Shown: positions 36,680 to 48,414 of the stretch, in pieces
Layout of the letters: every line of letters starts with the position of its first letter
Numbering within the stretch: the stretch's first letter is position 1
NCBI RefSeq assembly: GCF_000524195.1
Contig: NW_020170451.1
Location: 79,972 to 143,971, forward strand
DNA length: 64,000 bases
Reading direction: 5' to 3'
DNA from: Echinococcus granulosus
Lineage: Eukaryota; Platyhelminthes; Cestoda; Cyclophyllidea; Taeniidae
Position numbers and translations under genes: made by a program
Notes under the pieces: model-generated
Told to the model about the DNA's origin: nothing
What the model saw: only the letters and a program-made list of their open reading frames with translations
Database searches by the model: none

Positions 36680-36874
36680 TTAAAGCCTTATAAAATCCTC
36701 AATTACCCACGAAAAGTAGTGAAGGCAATAAACTAACCGAATTTCGGTCAACGTGCCTTTTGGAGACTTTGACGTGTGATCCGTTGCATGCTTATTCAAC
36801 AAGTTCATCCATATGAGACACACTCCTTCTGGGGAAAAGGTGGGCAGAGAGCACGACATTTGATAACCACTCAA
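36680..36874 (-). pseudogene. Ty3/gypsy reverse transcriptase thumb fragment
   Basis: A 64-codon minus-strand opening contains KSPKGTLTEIRLVYCLHYFS followed by WVIEDFIRL. In gypsy elements the matching stretch is WP.P.T.TE.RSFLGL..YYRRFI..F, at the end of the reverse transcriptase. Just upstream CSLPTFSPEGVCLIW fits the C.F....V.FLGH segment. It is an isolated, degenerate fragment in the same orientation as the other minus-strand pol pieces. Confidence 0.55.
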
Positions 36875-38230
36875 TTAATCCTAATTACTGAACTAGTTAC
36901 AGGAAGCTTAAAGTTATGCTTTCACTGATGGTCTGCAAATCCATGAGAGTGAAGCTTGCAACCTTAGGGTTACTGGGTAATTTTCACCTTTATCTAGCAC
37001 AAGAATTTTCCTCATTTTATTCCAACTTTTCTATTAATGCTGGTTGCGTTGAATCCACATCTAGGTGTCCTAGGTGAACTCATCAAGGCCGGTACTCATG
37101 CGGAACAAATGAGAGGTATTGCACAATTCATTACTAGCAGAACTCACATAATTAAATTCTGTCTACTCGGAGAAGAACTGCCAAAGCTAGTGTTCTGTTG
37201 CAGCTGAGAGGAATAAGAGTTAATCCCTTATTTGAAATGCTTACTGTAAATATTATGGACTTGTAGCAAATTCTCAAATTCATCGCCTCCATATCTCGAG
37301 GTGTTCTCAATATGGAAACGCAACTAGTCTATCTGAAGCAACATACCCCACACTTCACTGAAACATCCATGAAAACATTCGCAAATCTTCAAAAATCATA
37401 ACGGCTACAAGTCACCAATAGTCACTTATGGATCCTTGAAGGGATTCCACTAACATATGCAAACATGTCCAAATGAAGGAAGTCACATTCCTAAATTCAC
37501 TTTTGTCATCTCAAGAACTGGTTTCATTTGTTTATGAACTACTTTATCAACACCGTCAACTTCCACGTTATCCACCTGTAAAAAATTTTCTACGATTATC
37601 ACGGTGCTTTAATAATCCTCGAGGTTCATTTTATTCCATGACGACTTATAAAATTCTCATTCCACACAATTGAAAAGGGGTAGGCCAAAAGATAATAAAC
37701 AGTAATCCAGTTGCCGATGCCCTATTTAAGTAGCCCGCAAGACATAGTATCTCTCCGCCGTGAAGGCGATGATAGTGTGGAAGGCTAGTAAAATCTAAGG
37801 GGAAAGGTTTTGCCACGCCTACGGGTCAGTTAAGCTTTTAATAGACTGTTTTGCGTTCTGTCACCATGATCACATGTGAGTCTTCTACTTGCGATAATTA
37901 GGGTGCCAGTAGTCACATTAAATTATGGGTTTCGGGGAATTTTGGAGGTGAAGGGCACAGAAGAAAAAATTATTTCTAGCATGTAATTACATTTATTCCC
38001 CAACAGGATCATGTAGTTTATGAAGAAATATTAGTTCTGAATCAATGTGTCTTATTTTCCAACAGGATCCTTGTTAGAAAAGGACTCCTGATTGAACTGC
38101 TACTGCTTTGGCCATAGTCGGAGAAAATATGGGCAACTCACATACTAATTATATTTTTGCCTACGCTGAATTCGTTTGAATTAGTTCATATAACTACAAA
38201 TTCTGCATAATAAAATCCCGGCAAAAGCCT
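36875..38230. other. AT-rich stretch, no gene recognised
   Basis: The minus strand here should hold the rest of the reverse transcriptase that continues into the fragment ending at 36,874, but I could not recognise it. A 66-codon + strand opening at 37,473-37,673 has no motif. Confidence 0.35.
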
Positions 38231-38405
38231 AGCATAATACTTTAATCGTTTATTTAACTTTCGCTTTTTTGGTACTGGGCCACTTGGGAGCTCTGCTATT
38301 GTACATCCGTCGGGCTGTCTGGCCCCCAGGCCATACCATTAGGCCCCTTCTGTAGGTCGAAAACTATGTCTTTTTTCGTCTTCAGGGGAGTTCCGGGGTA
38401 CCACA
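38231..38405 (+). mobile_element. Solo LTR of the family
   Basis: Starts near CATAATACTTTAATCG, continues TTTATTTAACTTTCGCTTTT, GGAGCTCTGCTATTGTACAT and CAGGCCATACCATTAGGCCC, and ends CAGGGGAGTTCCGGGGTACCACA. A short internal deletion removes the segment before CTATGTCTTTTTTCGTCTTC. No primer-binding site follows. Confidence 0.7.
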
Positions 38406-40547
38406 CCTAAAAAACCCTAAATATTTCGAAACAATGTAATAACAAATAAAACAACTTCATACACCTTAAGTGGAAAATGGTTTATATCCTCAAAATACTA
38501 AAAATATGCCATTGATGGAGAAAAATAAAGTGTATCTATAAGATGTGAGGATTTAACTTTTGCTTGTAAGCCACGAATGGGATGGGGTACTCAAGAATTT
38601 CATTTCTATAGGTTGAATACGAAATGGATGGTCTCATTTGACTCGATCACCTCCAAATCTAGCTTAAGCACGGTGCTTATATATCCTTCCATTCGTGGGT
38701 CTTTGTTTCTAAGGGGAAGGAAACCAAACCTGTATAAATAAATTGTATTTGGGAATTATGACTGATCCATATCATCATATCTAGTGGCAAGCTTTTGTTA
38801 AATATTATTTGAATGCGCTTTGGAGCCAAAGTATAATAACCTTTATTATGTGGATGAGAAATCATGCAGTATTCTGCTTGCATATAATTATTTTATGTAA
38901 CCAAACCTGGCTGGCTTATACCTATCTCTCCCTAAAATTCATGCCCCTGCGTCTGTGTTTAGTGAATGCCATGTCACTAAATGCCGATCCATATTTGGAT
39001 GACGCGATATTTTTTGTGCTCTTAGCCTCACCAATATGACGGATTGGTCACTTACCCAACTAGGTCATACCAGGTTGACCTATCCAAGCCAGGTATTAGC
39101 ACATAAGAGGAAACAAGTAGCAGGACCTTTCAAGAATATTCTGCAGTCCTTTTATTAACAAAAGTTAGGATTTACCTAAATACTCTCTTTTTTAGTCATT
39201 TCCGATATTAACAAGACAATTTTTGGCATACATTTGAGACTATCAAGTTTAGTGAAACATCAGTAACAAGGTACAATTTAAGCTATACTTATTCATTTAT
39301 GTTTATATCAGGTTTTATTTTTAAACTTACAAATTGTAGCTAAATATCAGGACATTTTGTACAAACAAGCAAGTCGGATTCTAGAACGTTCTCGGGTATC
39401 TATTTTAATAACAGTGATTTCGCATGTTTTTAAATTTTCTCTTCTAAACTAAATTTGGAATTTTTACTCTAACACTCCTGTCAAAAAATGGTCCTAGCGA
39501 TACTTGCTCTTTTTTATGAATACCACATATGCATTTATCTTATCAATTGGTCAACAGCGTCTGTCAGGACGAACTTATCAAACTTATGCGATAAGTAGAT
39601 ATGTATCCAAATTGCATCACACGTTATCGTTTAATTCGAAAAAGTGTTGTAATGGTAGTAGCTTGGCGGCAGTGCTATGGTGCAGGTAATTAAATAAGTT
39701 AATGGATTGCGAGGATTGCGTTTGCATTTGGTTAGGTCTTTGCCACCTCTTTTATACGACCCAATCATTAAAGTGCAGGGGTTCACGTACACGCTCACTA
39801 CCACCATCAAAGTAGCCACCATCATAAACCGTGTGCTAAAGGTGACCAGCTTAGTCAAGTTCCCAAGGGCGCCTCTAACATTTGTCATAACACACTTGTC
39901 CCTGATACATGAATAATGTCCCTTAGCAGTTAATCTTCTTCTAGGAAACCATGAAATTATGCCCATCTCCTCTGCATCAAGTAGGCTGCCTATTTGTTTT
40001 AACATATTAAGACTGTGCGAAGGAGACTTAATCCATTATGCCGTGGAAATATTTATTATGAGCTTCACTAACTGTAAACTGATTCTGCGACCTAATTTAG
40101 TTCACGTAAATGAATATACAGTTATCTTAGTTTGGCTAGTCGGAAATTCAAATGTCGGTGCTGTCTAAAAGAATGCCTTTTACTACTGATGAGGACGCAC
40201 GCACTTAGGTCTCGCTTTAAGCGATGAATTCTGTCACGACGCCTACGTTTGGATTGTTGGCTTGACATTCAATCGATGAAGTGCGTGTGTGTGTGTAGGT
40301 GAGCATGGCGTCAATGTTAAAGCTCATCTTTATCTCTTTCATAATTTAGGCAAAAGCAGGCACACGCTTACGCATACTGTAGGTGCAGTTGCACTCAGAA
40401 CCGTGTTTTCCAATTATCTCTTTCCACTTTTTTGATTCATAACAATTCACTCACCAATTTGTGGATGATGAGCCAATAAGACTGCAGGAGTAATCACTGC
40501 TCCTTATTAAAGCACGTTAGTCGAGGCGCTCAGCATAAGCGGCAACA
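38406..40547. other. Upstream region of the homeobox gene
   Basis: No exon was recognised. The largest opening is a 124-codon minus-strand frame (39,631-40,005) overlapped by + strand frames of 69 codons; it has no domain and is near the length expected by chance. A short GT repeat lies near 40,285. The 360 bp before 40,548 presumably hold promoter and 5' untranslated sequence of the homeobox gene, but I see no TATA box I would defend. Confidence 0.35.
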
Positions 40548-41514
40548 ATGTTAGGTAGCGCAGACAGAGACGCTATTTGTTCGCTCTCCATCCTCCTAGG
40601 CAATCACCGCAACGCCTTGAGCTGTGCTGTTAAACCCCTTTCTCTACTTCTACCAGACAAATATGCACCCTGCGTGGTCCCCACTGTTCCATCACCCAAG
40701 GAACTGCTCTCGCCCAACTGGGGACTCAGTCGGCCCAGAGGTTAGCGAATTTGCTTTGCTACAATAATAAACTTATAACGCATTAATATTTCATGTTTAT
40801 CCATTTTAGAATACGTCAAACTCCTTGAGGGCTTAGTCAGCTCCTGGAGGATATTTGCAACGAAACGGGAGGTCCACGTACTTGATGATACCCCCTCCTA
40901 CCTCGCATCAACCAAAGACGAGACAGTAGCAGCTAAAGACCTCACAGAATCAGATGGAAATACCTTCAAGGAATCATCTTGCTCTCCTCCCAATTCCCCC
41001 ACTACCTCGTCATCATCTGCGGCAACAGCAGCATCAATAAGTGCGGGTGCAGCACCAAAAACTTCAAATGAGATATCTAGGGGAGTCCCTGATTCCACTG
41101 AAAATGGGAAAGAGCGCGGCAGTAGCGCTAAACGCTACCGCAAAGCACGTGCCTATTTTCAACCACATCATCTTTATGCTCTGGAGAGCTTTTACAAGCA
41201 TCAAACCTACCTTTCAACACATGACAGAGAACTGCTCTCTCAGAGACTCGGTCTATCAGAGGATAGGGTGAGTTCCTGTTTCTTTAGTGACAACTTTACT
41301 TTGCCCACTAATGCAGCTAAATCATTTCAACCCAACAGATCAAACAGTTTCATTAAGTGCAATATCAAATCATCTGTTTGTTGGTGTGTTTTAGATTAGA
41401 ACATGGTTTCAAAACCGTCGCATGAAGGAGAAACGAAAACCACGAGCACAAAAAGCTGCACCGATAAATGTGCTAAATCTTTCGGTAAGCAAGACGATAA
41501 TGGAACACTCCTGA
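40548..41514 (+). CDS. Homeodomain transcription factor, NK-like (Bsx/Barx-like), three exons
   Basis: Exons are 40,548-40,740, 40,810-41,267 and 41,395-41,514 (TGA at 41,512-41,514). The introns, 69 and 127 bp, have GTTAGC/TTTTAG and GTGAGT/TTTTAG ends, and the joined frame of 256 residues is uninterrupted. The homeodomain is about residues 174-233: YRKARAYF at its start, LESFYKHQTYLSTHDR in helices 1-2, then IRTWFQNRRMKEKR with T47, W48, Q50, N51 and M54. YLST.(D/E)R and WFQNRRMK resemble Bsx and Barx proteins of the NK-like group, but helix 1 and residue 20 (Y for F) diverge, so orthology is uncertain. The second intron falls between homeodomain residues 44 and 45, a position used by many NK-like genes. 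Before the homeodomain lies a Ser/Ala/Thr-rich linker. Only about 23 residues follow it. The start ATG is the first in its frame, but an upstream exon cannot be excluded. Confidence 0.88.
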
Positions 41515-41808
41515 ATGACCTACTATCTTCGTCTGACGATTTCAATCTCATCGTTACCACAATCCTGTCTATAAGCAATACAAATTGTACCTTTAAAAGC
41601 AATCATTTTCTTAGAGAAAAGATTTGATGATTATGATTACTGATGCTTTTCAAAAATTAGAGTAGTTGTGCTAAAGATATCACATTGGATTCCATTGAGT
41701 CTAGACACGGGCTACCCATGATTGAAGTAATCATTGAAGGCGCTGTCTTGCGTTCCAAATCTTGATGACTTCACCCACATACGTTCATGATGTCAGACTA
41801 AAAGAAAA

Positions 41809-41814
41809 AATAAA
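41809..41814 (+). terminator. Candidate polyadenylation signal AATAAA
   Basis: AATAAA lies 295 bp after the stop codon of the homeobox gene, a reasonable 3' untranslated length. Isolated AATAAA hexamers are frequent in DNA this AT-rich. Confidence 0.35.
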
Positions 41815-44800
41815 TTTTACTTCATTAAAGTCTTTAAAATTTACACGCTTAGATATCAGCTTAAGAATTCACCTAACCTAATGCGAATTTGTGACCTTAA
41901 TGTAATGTAATTAATGTAGTCATGTAGTAAATATATGTTCTTTTAATCAAAATGTCGCTTTATTTTTATCCATGGACAGTATTAATTTAAAGTGGAAGCA
42001 TTTTAATATCTTCCACTAAAAACTGTACCCCATAATACTGTACAATTTGCAAATACACAGCTATATTTCTTTTCCAAAATGGGGAAAGAACCGTGTGTCT
42101 TTTGTAAATATTTTTCATGCAAAATTAATGTATTAGCGATATTTTTGTTATCATGAAGGATAATTGTAGTCTTAGTGTTCAAATTTTGTTTTGTGTTAAA
42201 CAAATGAAGCTACTTTAGGTATTAGGCAATGTAGAATTAGTGGTAGCTCAAAGATATTGTCTTTACAAATCACCTACTAATATTACTTCTGTCTTATAAT
42301 AAATAACACTTCTAACTGTGAGACCGACTGGTGGCACAGTAGTATAGAAGCGATGCTATTACTTCGTCGAAAAAAGGCTCTCAAAAGGCACAATATTATG
42401 CAAACTAAAATAGGTAACACCTAGGAGTAGTGACGCCTGGCTCCCAAAAGATTTTTTGAAATTAGCCAAAAATAGAGGATTTGACCAATGGATGGCGGGA
42501 AATTAAGTCGCTTCATTTAAGTGGAAGGCAATCTTATAGATATTCCCTCCAATCAGCCTACAATTTGGTCGGTTAGGTATATTCAATCTGAAAATCCGTT
42601 CCTGTCTTATAAGTGTTGCAAAACAAACTAACGCAGCATCAGATAAAACCTCATTTCAAAAATGAGCAATAAAGTGGTTTCAGCTAATTAAAGCATTATT
42701 TTGAACCAAGGAAACCATTTTCAAATTACAGGCGCAGTGAGAGTAAATAAGGAATCCTTTTATTATATTTGGGCTTTCTTCAGGCCAAAGTACAAATTGT
42801 TTTAATAAAAGGCAAGAAGGGCAATTTTAGTCAATACTTTCAAAGTGAATAGGCACCGATTTCCAATCATTTCCGAAAAAAGTACTCTGTGGATTGGCTA
42901 GTGAAGAACACAATAGTTGGTTGAAACCATATTTTCTTGTTTTAAAAGTTTGGTACAGTTCGGAAAACCCCGCTTCTTTAATGTTACAGGACCGTAAAAT
43001 ACTCCCAACATTTAGCATTTTTAAAGCGTTTTTATAAAAACTACTTGGTTACATCTGCAAATCAGTTGAAGATCATAGTCTCGCAATTGTGTGATCTAAA
43101 ACCTGCTCTTAATTGATGCCGGCTAAAAGCCAATGCAATAATGGCTAACCAAACAAAAGACCATAATGTTCCTACAGTGCACACGCACCCACTGCTCAGC
43201 CATCGCTTGCCTGATGAATTAGACGGTTTAGAAATGCGTGGAAATACTGATTTGATCTACCATGTAATCACAAGCAGACAGTTGGTGTGGACATTCATTT
43301 GTCAAGCTAAAAAATGAGACAGAAAAGCAGAAGATTGTAAGGAACTTATATTAATTTCTTCACTTAATTGATTTTGAACTTTTTAAAATATTTATTTTAG
43401 ATTATGATCCATTCTAGTTTAAATGTGCTAAAGTATAATGCTGCTTTTCATGGTGTGGTAAACAAGTGAAGAAAACAAGTGTTAACCGAAAAGCTAATGT
43501 TGGCTTATAGTGTATCTAAATTTTATGTTGAATACAAAAATACATGAGATCTAAATTAAAAGGAGGCTTTCTTTTTATTACACTAAACACCAGCTTAAAA
43601 TAAGAGTCATAATCATAATTGTGAAGTGCTTCTTGTCTACACTTTTTTAGCAATTTTTTCTTTCCGAGATTCCAAATGCGAAATTTTGCGGCGGAATTTA
43701 ATCATGATTAGTTCGTAATTAGTTTATGGAATGTGGTATGAAAAGTAATGGCATTCATAAGCCCCGAATTGCCGCTTTTGTACTGCCTACAATCCCCTCC
43801 TGGGAACAGGAATCGCTACTGTAATGATGCTTGTATCTCATTAATGTTTGCGAAATGCAACTAAACTTCCGTTTTAAAAGCATGTCGTTGGCAATTTGTA
43901 ATAGTTAAGTAGAACTATCAAACTTGGAATATAAGATGCAGAAATCGAAAAACGTTAATAAACCTTTGCATTTTTGTACTTTATAAAGGAAGAAAACCCA
44001 CTTAATTCAAAGTGATCTCCCTTTAAAGGTGAAATACAAAGCAGGCCCATATCTGGGAACCCTTGTCCATCTATGTTTAGACGTGTAGATATTCTACTTG
44101 TTACCGGTTCCGCAGGATGAAAGTGATTCGCCTAGAAAGTTGGTTTGTGGAAAACTTTCTTTGGTGGGTAGAGAATAATCCATCGGTGGCGCAACCGTAA
44201 CCTTAAAATTGTCATTTTATGGGCTGACCCTGTTACAAAAGGTCACTTAAATCCCTTGTGGAAAATGTCGCGCTATGTAAACAGTCCCAGCCTTAGTAGC
44301 TTGCATTGACAAGGCTTTTGTGTGGCTACAGCTCCGCTCGATAAGTGATAATCACCAAAAAATCGTAAATTAATCCGATAATAACATAATCTATATTTGC
44401 TATAGACACAAAAAGGATTATTTTAGATTAATCAAAATAGATGTATGCGTGCTGCAAAAGCAGTCTACAAATCTGGCGCTTCACGTTAGATACATCCATG
44501 ATGTGAATAAAAATGTAATCCCTGGACTTTAAAAGGTAACTATGCACATTCTATGAAATATTACTGAATCTGCAAGTGATTTACCTGATTTAGACACCAA
44601 ATTTGTGCTGAGTAGAAAACGATTTGAAGCGTAAGAGGATTTGTGGCAATGGAATACATCCTATAGAAGTGAGTCTCACGTTTCACTGCTGCGTACTCAT
44701 GTACTTCTGTGATGCTGTGTGCACTCAAACGACAAAAGGGGGATGTGGTTGAAAACCCACGCCTCCAATAAACAACGTAACCACGTGCTTTGGGTTGTGT

Positions 44801-45169
44801 GCCATTTTAATAGTTAAGCGATCGGCTTGTCAATTACCAGTCCGTGTAACATGAGCACAAATTCGTAAGAAAACCCAGCCATATTAATTTATACAGAGAC
44901 TGGAAAATGAACCAATAAAAAGTGGATCAAATTTTCTTCAAACTTAAATGGGGTTAGGCAGTTACCCAAAGGGCGTGGTTATATTATCACCACATCAACG
45001 TAAATTATTACGATGTGCATTTAAAAAAATTGACAAAAGTCCAGTTTTCAAAGTCTAAGGTGTATAATTTGGTGAATTTAGCTTAGTAAATTAGGAATTT
45101 ATGGAGTATTCTTTTACCATTCAAATAGCACTCAATGAAATGGAAACACCGAGTTCATATATGTATAGC
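41815..45169. other. AT-rich stretch, no gene recognised
   Basis: Only short openings without motifs. A B-box-like sequence (GGTTGAAAACCCACGCC, 44,747-44,763) matches those at 8,872, 13,596 and 31,495 and may belong to a worn tRNA-derived repeat. Confidence 0.35.
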
Positions 45170-45362
45170 TGTAATACTTCGGTTATTTATTTAACTCTTT
45201 GTTTTGGTTTTAAGGACACTTACGGCTCCACTTCTGTACTTCCGCTGGGCGGCACGGCCTGTGAGCTATGCCAGGAGTCGCCAGTCCTTACGTACGTTGG
45301 TAATGCATGATCTACCCTAGCATTAATTTTATTCGTCTTTAAAATAGTCTCGGGGAGATAAA
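45170..45362 (+). mobile_element. Solo LTR of the family
   Basis: Begins TGTAATACTTCGG, then TTATTTATTTAACTCTTTGT, GGCTCCACTTCTGTACTTCC, GGGCGGCACGGCCTGTGAGC and AGTCCTTACGTACGTTGG. It ends ATAGTCTCGGGGAGATA, where the family has GCGCTACA. A 69-codon opening across it (45,101-45,310) is not a gene. Confidence 0.72.
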
Positions 45363-45844
45363 TAGCAAATACCCGCTTACCTCCTCCGGAAGGGATCACC
45401 AAGATAAAAGCTCTTGGTCTGATACCGATGATCAATTAGTATGTACGTGATAGGAAAATTTACTAACAGAGAACTTAGCAGAAGCACGCCAATATATTCA
45501 TAACTTTCTTTCAAGCAAATTTACCTAATGAAGGTTGCGCTTTGAATGCAGCAACCACTGCTACCAATTCATGGCGAAACCAGTAGAGCTTTAATGTGCA
45601 TATCATTTTGTGGACTCAAATCAGTAAATAATATAAGATAGGTGAGACCCTACTTTTGCACAAAATATAAAAGATATTCGTGATAAGTTATGGGATTCCT
45701 GTTCAAGTAAAACATCAAAAAAGCAAAATTTAGAGACGACAACAACTTTTAATTATTTTAATGTCAAGAATATTTTACAAATTGAAAATCTACCCCTTGA
45801 AATCAATGAGGCAACAGTGACCCTCACCTGTGGTGTGATTTCAG

Positions 45845-45950
45845 TGTGATGTTTTCACAATCATTTTCAAGGACAGTGATTAGTCCGCTTGTGAAAGCTA
45901 AAAACGAAATGCCATCACTCTGTTGCATACCACCTTCTTGGCCATTCAAG
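45845..45950 (+). CDS. Candidate isolated internal exon
   Basis: A 106-bp segment is bounded by GGTGTGATTTCAG and by AAG/GTGAGTGTGC, a near-perfect donor. One frame is open throughout and reads, after one base of a split codon, VMFSQSFSRTVISPLVKAKN and onward to PPSWPFK. The protein is not recognised. The splice sites are better than expected by chance, but the peptide has no domain and no partner exon was found. It could belong to a gene with very long introns, be an alternative exon, or be a coincidence. Confidence 0.3.
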
Positions 45951-47385
45951 GTGAGTGTGCGTATGCTGTATGCTTACATTCTACTGGTAGTCTCATGGCT
46001 CCAACGGAAGGAGCTGAAGCACACTCCCACATGCAAATCGCTGTAGGCTGCTACCATTAAGACACGTCACGTGTTCTAACTACATGCAACGGTTGAACTT
46101 GAGTTCATCAATCATGCATTATGCTCCACTTAATGGAAAGCATTGTTACCAGACTTTTACATTGTTTGAGGCATTTTGCTGAAGTAGCCGGGGTTACATG
46201 ATGGTAATTAAAGCGCATAAACCGCATTACTTTGTTAGAAAATGAAGTTTACGGTGATTAAGAAAACAAATTTTTACTGCAAAATCTTACTAGCACGCTG
46301 CCATCGTAAACCACCTTTGTGAATTTCATCAGACTTCAAAACGTGCTTCCAATGGCCATTTATGCTACTACAGCGTGAATCAGTCCCCTTTAACGACCAA
46401 AAACTGATTTGATATCAGCAGGAACAGAAGATTCGAAAAGAAGTTTAGCCAAAATGCTTAAGAGTCGAATGCGAAATTTATGATGAGAATAGAAATTTTA
46501 TTAATGACTTAGACAAAACTGCGAACATAATATTCTAGCTGGGAGTAAATAGAAATACTTTGTCCTAGTTAGACTACATTTTAAAACTGCAGATACTTAA
46601 AAACATTCAAGATATTCTTTTTTGTGAAGCCCCGGATATTTCGCAATAATGCTTCTTACTAGACAGCCATTTTTGGGTTGGGGGGATTTTTTAAGAACAA
46701 TGTAATCGCATTTTACTGCTCGATTTTCAGTGTACTTCAACACAACGAAATTGTGGTGCCACATTCATATATCTGAAATTGGTCTGATAGGTCTTTAGCC
46801 CAGATACCATCTTTTAGTAGACGCATAAGACATTAATGGATGAAGTAGTCCGCTCTTTTCATTTTATGCCTCTTATTCAGCGGTCCTGAACCAAATGCAA
46901 ATTCTTAAAGCAATATTTACTTGAGTTTTACGGATCCAGCCTAGAGTGCAGGCTCCTTGGCTTAAATGAGCTAAAGAAGATAAATTATTCCATTCTTGTG
47001 GATGTAATAGTAAGCAACAAGAAAGAGGGAAATGCAATCTTATTGTTTTCTTTCAATTAATGAACTGTATAAAATTAATTGGAAAGTATTTTTGTAGGAT
47101 ATGTGTGTTTTATCACTCTAATCCTTTCAAGGAAGTACCTGTTACTTCACGAGAGCACGAGTGATGCCATGATCTGTTACCCATCCTTTCTGCTAAACTG
47201 TTTTAAGTAAAGCAATAAGAATGTACTAAAGGGAGACACAAAATGGAGGCATATTAGAAACGCAAGGAGCTTTGAGGCATCTTAAAAAATTACGATGTGA
47301 GCACTCTAAGGCTGTATGTGAGCTTATGGGTAATGCAGATTAAATAAAAAGCAAAACTTAACATACCATAATACAAATGAAGGAT
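45951..47385. other. AT-rich spacer, nothing recognised
   Basis: No gene, RNA or repeat of a known family was recognised. Confidence 0.4.
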
Positions 47386-48414
47386 ATATTTTAGTAGTTT
47401 GATTATTTGCTTAACTCTCCTTTTTGTTTTCGAGAGTACTTAAGGCTCCGCTTTTGCATTTCTGCCGGACGGCATGGCCTCCAGTCCATTCAATTATCTC
47501 TCCAGTCCTTTTCTTCGTCAATAATACACATTCCGTCCTAGTGTTACGCCTTCTTTAGTAATTACAGAAACCTCAGAGCTCTACAATGGTGGCAGCCCAA
47601 ATTGCACCCGATACTAAAAGAACAATCACCCTCGTTTTTACAACCGAATGCCAAACCTTAGCATGATGGAAGAAGGACATATGCTGTGGATGGGTGAATC
47701 TGTGACGACCCCTAACAGAAAGGCTGAAATGAAGTCTAATTTCGACAATTATCCCAATCCCTTGTGCTATTAACAGCTGAAGCTACGTCAGCTGTAAGTG
47801 TGATATATCTAAAAAGTTCGTTATAGAGCTGTCTACGGTACCTGTTTGATGCTGTCAATGCAGTGAGTACTAGCTGAAAGAACTCAGATAGGCGTGAGTG
47901 GGCAGCAGTGAAGTAAGAACAAGATGGTGAGGAAGAACAGATGCGAAACTTTATCCTGACATAGCTGTTTCAAACTCCATTCATTAGGTCAGTGCTCTTA
48001 CGACCAGCGACAGACATACCAGGTGACCTGCACATTCCCCTTCCCCAATAGAGTTGCCAATCAGGACGAGACCCCATATCCAGTACAATCGCCATATGCA
48101 TGCAAACTCGATAACTGGCGCTGTTGGTTTGTAGGTGTTTTGTTTTTAAATCACCGACTAGGTTGTGATGGTAGACGCCGGAGGTTGACCAAGGGGAGTG
48201 GCGGGGACGACACTCAAACAAAGAGTTTAATAGATTTGTTTAACTCTTCTTTTTGGTCTGCGGGCACCTGAGGCTTCGTAATTGTACTGCCTCCTGGCGA
48301 TGTGGCCTTCTGGCCGGGTCAGTGGCTCCACCTAGCCCTCCAGTACGCCGGCAATACATATTCCACCCTAACATTATGTATACTTTTGTCTACAGGAAGT
48401 CGCAGAAGGTGACA
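47386..48414 (+). mobile_element. Short non-autonomous LTR element (TRIM-like), copy 3
   Basis: 5' LTR 47,386-47,585 (ends CTCAGAGCTCTACA), primer-binding site TGGTGGCAGC at 47,587, about 640 bp internal, 3' LTR 48,224-48,414. The internal region has the same gag-like landmarks as copies 1 and 2: MMEEGHMLWMGESVTTPNRK near 47,670, LGQCSYDQRQTYQVTCTFPF near 47,990-48,050, then KLDNWRCW near 48,105. It is broken by stops and lacks pol. The two LTRs differ at many positions, so the insertion is old. Confidence 0.75.

Noticed and set aside
39631..40005. 124-codon minus-strand opening
   Set aside because: Longest motif-free opening, but within the range expected by chance for 64 kb in six frames. 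It is overlapped by + strand openings and has no domain.
40285..40305. GT microsatellite as a regulatory element of the homeobox gene
   Set aside because: It is a very short, impure GT run of a kind common in animal genomes; nothing ties it to regulation.
40898..41098. Minus-strand 66-codon opening over the homeobox gene
   Set aside because: Shadow of the Ser/Ala-rich linker in homeobox exon 2.
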